Shown: piece by piece, positions 6,260-9,256 of the stretch | How positions within the stretch are numbered: position 1 is the first letter of the stretch | Layout: each line of letters begins with the position of its first letter | Assembly: GCA_029212275.1 (NCBI GenBank) | Contig: JARGOI010000072.1 | Location: 1 to 9,256 of the forward strand | DNA: 9,256 bases | Origin: Thalassolituus sp. | GTDB lineage: Bacteria > Pseudomonadota > Gammaproteobacteria > Pseudomonadales > Oceanobacteraceae | Reading direction: 5' to 3' | Notes under the pieces: generated by a model | Database searches by the model: none | Told to the model about the DNA's origin: nothing | The model's input: only the letters and a program-made list of their open reading frames with translations | Program-made: the position numbers and the translations under genes

Positions 6260-6266
6260 CTATTTA

Positions 6267-7310
6267 ATGTCAGCCATTTCAGCCTACGCCGCAAAATCCG
6301 CCAAAGGCAAACTAGAACTTCATACGATTGAGCGTCGTGATACCGGCGACAACGATGTACAGATTGCTATTCAATTCTGTGGGGTGTGCCATAGCGACCT
6401 CCATGCGGTGGCTAACGACTGGGGCAACTCATCTTATCCTGTCGTCCCAGGACATGAAATCATTGGCGAAGTAACGGCGGTCGGTAAAAACGTCAAAAAA
6501 TTTAAAATAGGCGACAGCGTTGGGGTTGGCTGCATGGTTGATTCTTGTCAAACCTGCGAAGCCTGCAAAGAGGATTTAGAGCAACACTGTCTTAGCGGCC
6601 CAATCATGACGTATAACAGCAAAACTTCAGATGCTGGCGGTCGCACATATGGTGGTTATTCCAAGCAAGTGGTTGTGCGTGAAGAGTTTGTATTGCGTAT
6701 CCCTGATAATTTAGATAAAGCTGCTGCAGCACCATTATTGTGTGCAGGCATCACCACCTTTTCTCCATTACATCAATACGGCATCAAAAAAGGCATGACC
6801 GTTGGTGTGATTGGTTTGGGTGGCCTAGGTCACATGGGGATCAAATTAGCGTCTGCGATGGGTGCACGCACCGTGATGATTACCACGTCAACCAACAAAG
6901 CAGAAGATGCAAAAAAACTTGGTGCAGATGATGTATTAATTTCGACAGATAAAGATGCCATGAAAAAATGGCAGGGCAAATTCGATTTTCTACTCAATAC
7001 CATTCCTGTCGGCCATGATGTCAATCCTTACATGGGATTATTAAAATACAATAAAACCATGTGTTTTGTCGGTGCCATCGAACCACTCGAAGCCGTTAAT
7101 GGTGCACCTATGATTTTTGGCCGTAAAGCGCTGGCAGGTTCATTAATTGGTGGTATCAAAGAAACCCAAGAAATGCTCGATTTTTGTGGCGAACATAATG
7201 TCGTTTCAGAAATTGAAACCATTAAAATGGAAGAAATTAACAACGCCTTCGTGCGCATGAAAGACAACGACGTACGTTATCGGTTTGTGATTGATATGAG
7301 CAGTCTGTAA
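6267..7310 (+). CDS. yahK: YahK-like zinc-dependent NADP(H) alcohol dehydrogenase / aldehyde reductase
   Basis: 347-aa cytoplasmic medium-chain dehydrogenase of the cinnamyl-alcohol-dehydrogenase-like group, close in length and motifs to E. coli YahK (349 aa), a broad NADPH-dependent aldehyde reductase. Catalytic zinc ligands: C41 (CGVCHSDLH), H63 with E64 (PGHE), and C159 (APLLCAGITT). Structural zinc: C94, C97, C100 and C108. The nucleotide-binding glycine motif is GLGGLGHMG (183-191), followed after the second strand by TTSTNKA (206-212), typical of NADP preference. The C-terminal GGIKETQEMLDFC and RYRFVIDM match YahK. The physiological substrate is not evident; detoxification of aldehydes is the usual inference. 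Transcribed away from the transglutaminase-like gene; 296 bp separate it from the next gene, so it is probably monocistronic. Start chosen by AGGAG seven bases upstream. Confidence 0.95.
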   Translation: MSAISAYAAKSAKGKLELHTIERRDTGDNDVQIAIQFCGVCHSDLHAVANDWGNSSYPVVPGHEIIGEVTAVGKNVKKFKIGDSVGVGCMVDSCQTCEACKEDLEQHCLSGPIMTYNSKTSDAGGRTYGGYSKQVVVREEFVLRIPDNLDKAAAAPLLCAGITTFSPLHQYGIKKGMTVGVIGLGGLGHMGIKLASAMGARTVMITTSTNKAEDAKKLGADDVLISTDKDAMKKWQGKFDFLLNTIPVGHDVNPYMGLLKYNKTMCFVGAIEPLEAVNGAPMIFGRKALAGSLIGGIKETQEMLDFCGEHNVVSEIETIKMEEINNAFVRMKDNDVRYRFVIDMSSL

Positions 7311-7319
7311 TTTAAGTTA

Positions 7320-7408
7320 TTTATTTTATAAATTCATTGCGAATCATCTTAACGATCTAATAGAAGATAGAAATTCCCTATTTGCTTTGCAATGAATTTC
7401 AAAATAAA
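7320..7408. repeat. 89-bp element with long inverted-repeat arms downstream of yahK
   Basis: TTTATTTT (7320-7327) pairs with AAAATAAA (7401-7408). After a small internal loop, AAATTCATTGC (7330-7340) pairs perfectly with GCAATGAATTT (7389-7399), and GAA/TTT (7341-7343 and 7386-7388) continues with one G-T. The paired arms total about 22 bp. Inside is a nested ATCTT/AAGAT (7346-7350 and 7364-7368). It begins 10 bp after the yahK stop. No T-run follows the stem on either strand. It could be a 3' mRNA-protecting structure or a small palindromic (MITE-like) insertion; no clear target-site duplication is seen. Confidence 0.6.
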
Positions 7409-7445
7409 GAATATGAAATTTGTAGAATTTAAAAACTGGAACAAG

Positions 7446-7499
7446 TCTTGCGTAACAACAATTGTGCAAGATTAAATTTCGAAAGGCGTCAGTCTTTCG
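7446..7499. repeat. Two short hairpins in the yahK-M20 gap
   Basis: First: TCTTGC (7446-7451) with GCAAGA (7466-7471), loop 14. Second: CGAAAG (7480-7485) with CTTTCG (7494-7499), loop 8. Both are perfect over 6 bp. Neither is followed by a proper T-run. They may end yahK transcription weakly or be regulator sites for the M20 gene. Confidence 0.4.
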
Positions 7500-7558
7500 T
7501 CACTTTATGAAAAAATACAACGAGATTACTGCACCAAGACGAGATAAATGCATCAATT

Positions 7559-7593
7559 AAGTGCCAAGGAATACATTTTGTGTTCTAGCACTT
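7559..7593 (+). repeat. Leader hairpin directly before the M20 ribosome binding site
   Basis: AAGTGC (7559-7564) pairs with GCACTT (7588-7593). After a small internal loop, AG-AATAC (7567-7574, one bulged G) pairs with GTGTTCT (7580-7586) around ATTTT. About 13 bp form in total, ending four bases before the GGGAGG site. Likely a translation-control structure or an operator. Confidence 0.5.
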
Positions 7594-7597
7594 CATA

Positions 7598-7603
7598 GGG
7601 AGG
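7598..7603 (+). promoter_or_regulatory. Ribosome binding site of the M20 amidohydrolase
   Basis: GGGAGG, only three bases before ATG 7607, shorter than the usual 5-9. No better site or start lies nearby, and the N-terminus from this ATG matches the family. Confidence 0.65.
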
Positions 7604-7606
7604 ATC

Positions 7607-8803
7607 ATGTTGGACTTCTGGCAAGAGACCATACAAAAAGCAAAAACAATTCGTCATGATTTACATAAACACCCCGAGCTTAGCTGGCAAGAGTTACGTA
7701 CAGCTGAACAAATCCGTGGTGTGTTAACGGAATTAAACATTCCTTGGGTCCCCTGTGCCCAAACCGGAACTCTCGCATACCTCAACCGCAACGCTCCCAA
7801 CCAACACCCACACATTGCCCTGCGCGGCGACATTGATGCATTACCCATTACCGAAGAAACCGATAAATCTTATCAATCTAGCCACGACGGCTGCATGCAT
7901 GCCTGTGGTCACGATGGTCACACAGCAACCTTACTGGCTGCTGCGCGCTGGTTAAAACACTGCGAAGATCAATTACCCGGCCCTGTGACTTTGATTTTTC
8001 AGCCTGCCGAAGAAGGCGGTCATGGCGCTAAAAAAATGATTGAAGATGGCGCTTTAAACGGCATCGATCAAATTTATGGTTGGCATAATTGGCCCGCCAT
8101 CGGTTTTGGCAAAATGATGTGCCCCGACGGCATCGTCATGAGCGGTAATGGCACCTTTACGCTTACCGTGAAAGGCGTCGGCGGACACGCCAGCCAACCA
8201 GAAAAATGCCGCGATCCAGTGCTCGCAGCCAGTGCCATCACTATGGCATTGCAGCAAATTATCAGCCGTCGGTTGCCTCCGCAAAAAGCTGCCGTGGTCA
8301 GCGTCACTTCCATTGACGCCCGCAGCGCTTCTACCGTTATTCCCCAGCAAGCGATCATCGGCGGCAGCATTAGGGTGCCAGACACCGTCACGCGCGATGA
8401 AATTAATCAGTGGATCACCGATATCGCCATCACCACTGCGCACACCTACGGCGTGGAGTGCGATGTAGACATCCAGCCGCGCTATAACGCCACGATTAAT
8501 CACCCCGATCCAGCGCAAAATATGCGCCATTGTTGGCAGCAAGTGCACCAGCATTTTGCGGCGCAGAAAGAAGATAATGTAGCGTTAGAAATGGAATTAC
8601 CCACTCCAATAATGGCGTCGGAAGATTTCAGTTATTACCTGCAAGAAATTCCAGGCGCATTCGCCCTGATTGGTGCTGACGATGGTCCCGATCATCAAGC
8701 TCCCTGTCACAGTCCACATTACGATTTTAACGATCGTTTAATCGAAAAAGTCACCGCGCTGTTTGCCAAAGTCGTCGGCGCGCCTTTGCCGCCAAGCTTA
8801 TAA
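7607..8803 (+). CDS. M20 (M20D-type) metallo-amidohydrolase, N-acyl-amino-acid deacylase
   Basis: 398-aa cytoplasmic enzyme of the aminoacylase/hippurate hydrolase group (usual length about 380-400), which removes an acyl group from an N-acylated amino acid using one or two metals. Family motifs in order: RHDLHKHPELSWQE (16-29), RGDIDALP (73-80), metal ligands C100 and H102 in MHACGHDGH, catalytic/metal glutamates E135-E136 in QPAEEGGHGA, H160 in GWHNWP, a dimerisation-domain lid motif GVGGHASQP (190-198), and H368 in CHSPHYDFND. Nothing essential is missing. The substrate cannot be told from sequence. The next gene is an EctB-type diaminobutyrate transaminase, so N-acetyl-diaminobutyrate is a reasonable guess; M20 enzymes are sometimes annotated as a second acetyl-diaminobutyrate deacetylase in ectoine breakdown. 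Auxin-conjugate or N-acetylcysteine deacylase would be alternatives. A terminator-like hairpin separates it from that gene. Confidence 0.93.
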   Translation: MLDFWQETIQKAKTIRHDLHKHPELSWQELRTAEQIRGVLTELNIPWVPCAQTGTLAYLNRNAPNQHPHIALRGDIDALPITEETDKSYQSSHDGCMHACGHDGHTATLLAAARWLKHCEDQLPGPVTLIFQPAEEGGHGAKKMIEDGALNGIDQIYGWHNWPAIGFGKMMCPDGIVMSGNGTFTLTVKGVGGHASQPEKCRDPVLAASAITMALQQIISRRLPPQKAAVVSVTSIDARSASTVIPQQAIIGGSIRVPDTVTRDEINQWITDIAITTAHTYGVECDVDIQPRYNATINHPDPAQNMRHCWQQVHQHFAAQKEDNVALEMELPTPIMASEDFSYYLQEIPGAFALIGADDGPDHQAPCHSPHYDFNDRLIEKVTALFAKVVGAPLPPSL

Positions 8804-8822
8804 GTAAGCTTACGTTTTAAAA

Positions 8823-8845
8823 CCGCCTTAATGGCGGCCATTTTT
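8823..8845. terminator. Rho-independent-like terminator after the M20 gene, readable on both strands
   Basis: CCGCC (8823-8827) and GGCGG (8833-8837) form a GC-only 5-bp stem around TTAAT. On the plus strand CCA then TTTTT (8841-8845) follows; on the minus strand TTTT follows the stem directly. A 10-bp palindrome, GTAAGCTTAC (8804-8813), lies just upstream. It implies that the following aminotransferase has its own promoter. Confidence 0.65.
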
Positions 8846-8906
8846 CAAATTTAAAATAAGAAAATTCACAACCAAACACATTCAACCCAAGCACACTCAA
8901 AAAGAC

Positions 8907-8912
8907 GAGGAG
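8907..8912 (+). promoter_or_regulatory. Ribosome binding site of the EctB-type gene
   Basis: GAGGAG, six bases before ATG 8919. Further upstream, TAAAAT at 8852-8857 could be a -10 element, but I see no matching -35. Confidence 0.75.
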
Positions 8913-8918
8913 TCAATA

Positions 8919-9256
8919 ATGAGCATATTTGAAACTAGAGAATCCGACATCAGAGCCTACTGCCGCGTTTATCCGGTGGTATTCGATAAAGCAGATAACG
9001 CCCGACAAACCGACGAAAATGGCAAAGAGTACATCGACTTCTTTGCTGGTGCAGGCGTACTCAATTTTGGTCACAACAACGAGCACATGACACAAGCTGT
9101 TATCAAATACCTACAATCCAATGGGGTAATTCACAGCTTAGACATGCACACCACCGCCAAACGCACCTTTATGGAAAAGTTTGTTGAGACGATTCTAAAA
9201 CCGAAAAATATGCCGCATAAAATGCAGTTTATGGGCCCCACTGGCACCAATGCTGT
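8919..9256 (+). CDS. ectB: Diaminobutyrate-2-oxoglutarate transaminase (EctB/DoeD type), partial; C-terminus beyond window
   Basis: First 112 codons of a class-III, PLP-dependent aminotransferase, open to the window end. The N-terminus reads as EctB: IFETRESDIRAYCR (3-16), PVVFDKA (19-25), YIDFFAGAGVLNFGHNN (38-54), HSLDMH (73-78) and QFMGPTGTNAV at the edge, the start of the PLP phosphate-binding region. EctB converts aspartate semialdehyde and glutamate to L-2,4-diaminobutyrate, the first dedicated step of ectoine synthesis. The same fold run in reverse serves ectoine breakdown (DoeD) and diaminobutyrate use. No ectA precedes it, unlike the classic ectABC order; an M20 deacylase does, which leans slightly towards a catabolic or salvage role. 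The catalytic lysine is beyond the window. Start set by GAGGAG six bases upstream. Confidence 0.85.
   Translation, partial: MSIFETRESDIRAYCRVYPVVFDKADNARQTDENGKEYIDFFAGAGVLNFGHNNEHMTQAVIKYLQSNGVIHSLDMHTTAKRTFMEKFVETILKPKNMPHKMQFMGPTGTNA

Larger units (their letters stand above)
5888..6266. other. Divergent intergenic region between the transglutaminase-like gene and yahK
   Basis: 379 bp, AT-rich, with no convincing gene. It must hold promoters for both directions. It contains the 15-bp repeat array (5906-5950), a 10-bp direct repeat (6085-6113), a short inverted repeat AGTTC-gaag-GAACT (6136-6149) and an inverted repeat near the yahK start (6224-6246). For yahK, TTGTTA at 6188-6193 and TAATAT at 6212-6217 (18-bp spacer) are a weak sigma-70-like pair, four of six matches each. 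I see no clear promoter for the leftward gene. Confidence 0.6.

Noticed and set aside
6195..6266. N-terminal extension of YahK from ATG 6195
   Set aside because: The extra 24 residues do not match the family and cross the inverted repeat; AGGAG precedes ATG 6267 and the resulting length matches E. coli YahK.
7550..7571. Sigma-54 promoter on the minus strand (TGGCAC...TGC)
   Set aside because: The GG-to-GC spacing is two bases too long, and it points back towards yahK where no leftward gene exists.
8054..8554. 166-codon open frame on the minus strand
   Set aside because: It lies wholly opposite the M20 gene, whose motifs and length are complete. It has no recognisable domain and is a shadow of that gene's codon pattern.
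1..9256. Mobile element, CRISPR or defence system
   Set aside because: No transposase, integrase, phage, Cas, toxin-antitoxin or nuclease genes were found; the genes are ordinary metabolic ones.

Overview
The window looks like chromosomal DNA from a gammaproteobacterium of moderate GC content, possibly marine or salt-tolerant. This rests on a two-subunit XdhA/XdhB xanthine dehydrogenase, a close relative of E. coli YahK, strong Shine-Dalgarno sites, and an EctB-type diaminobutyrate transaminase at the right edge. I see no transposase, phage gene, integrase, CRISPR array, rRNA or tRNA.

Layout. Positions 1-5887 are transcribed leftwards (minus strand). In transcription order they hold a transglutaminase-like protein (5887-5081), an NCS2/AzgA-superfamily permease (4829-3273), xdhA (3162-1648) and xdhB (1651 to beyond position 1). 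xdhA and xdhB overlap by four bases. The permease and xdhA are only 110 bp apart, with a large hairpin filling about half of the gap. The 379-bp region 5888-6266 is a divergent intergenic region. From 6267 everything runs rightwards: a YahK-like zinc alcohol dehydrogenase (6267-7310), an M20-family amidohydrolase (7607-8803), a terminator-like hairpin readable on both strands, and the first 112 codons of an EctB-type aminotransferase (8919 to the edge).

How the genes fit together. Permease, XdhA and XdhB form a credible purine module: uptake of a purine base, then molybdenum-dependent oxidation of hypoxanthine and xanthine to urate, beginning use of purine as a nitrogen source. Upstream of the permease is a good sigma-54 (-24/-12) match, framed by a 9-bp inverted repeat. 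A second long inverted repeat lies about 125-165 bp upstream of the predicted start site, the usual distance for an enhancer-binding protein. This suggests nitrogen-type control. On the right, the M20 deacylase and the EctB-type transaminase could act together on N-acetyl-diaminobutyrate/diaminobutyrate (ectoine-related metabolism), but the genes that would decide this lie outside the window.

I found no clearly new multi-gene system. What is unusual is the density of inverted repeats in the gaps: the permease, xdhA, yahK and M20 genes each have one close upstream of the ribosome binding site, and there is a long one just after yahK. These are inferences from sequence symmetry only.
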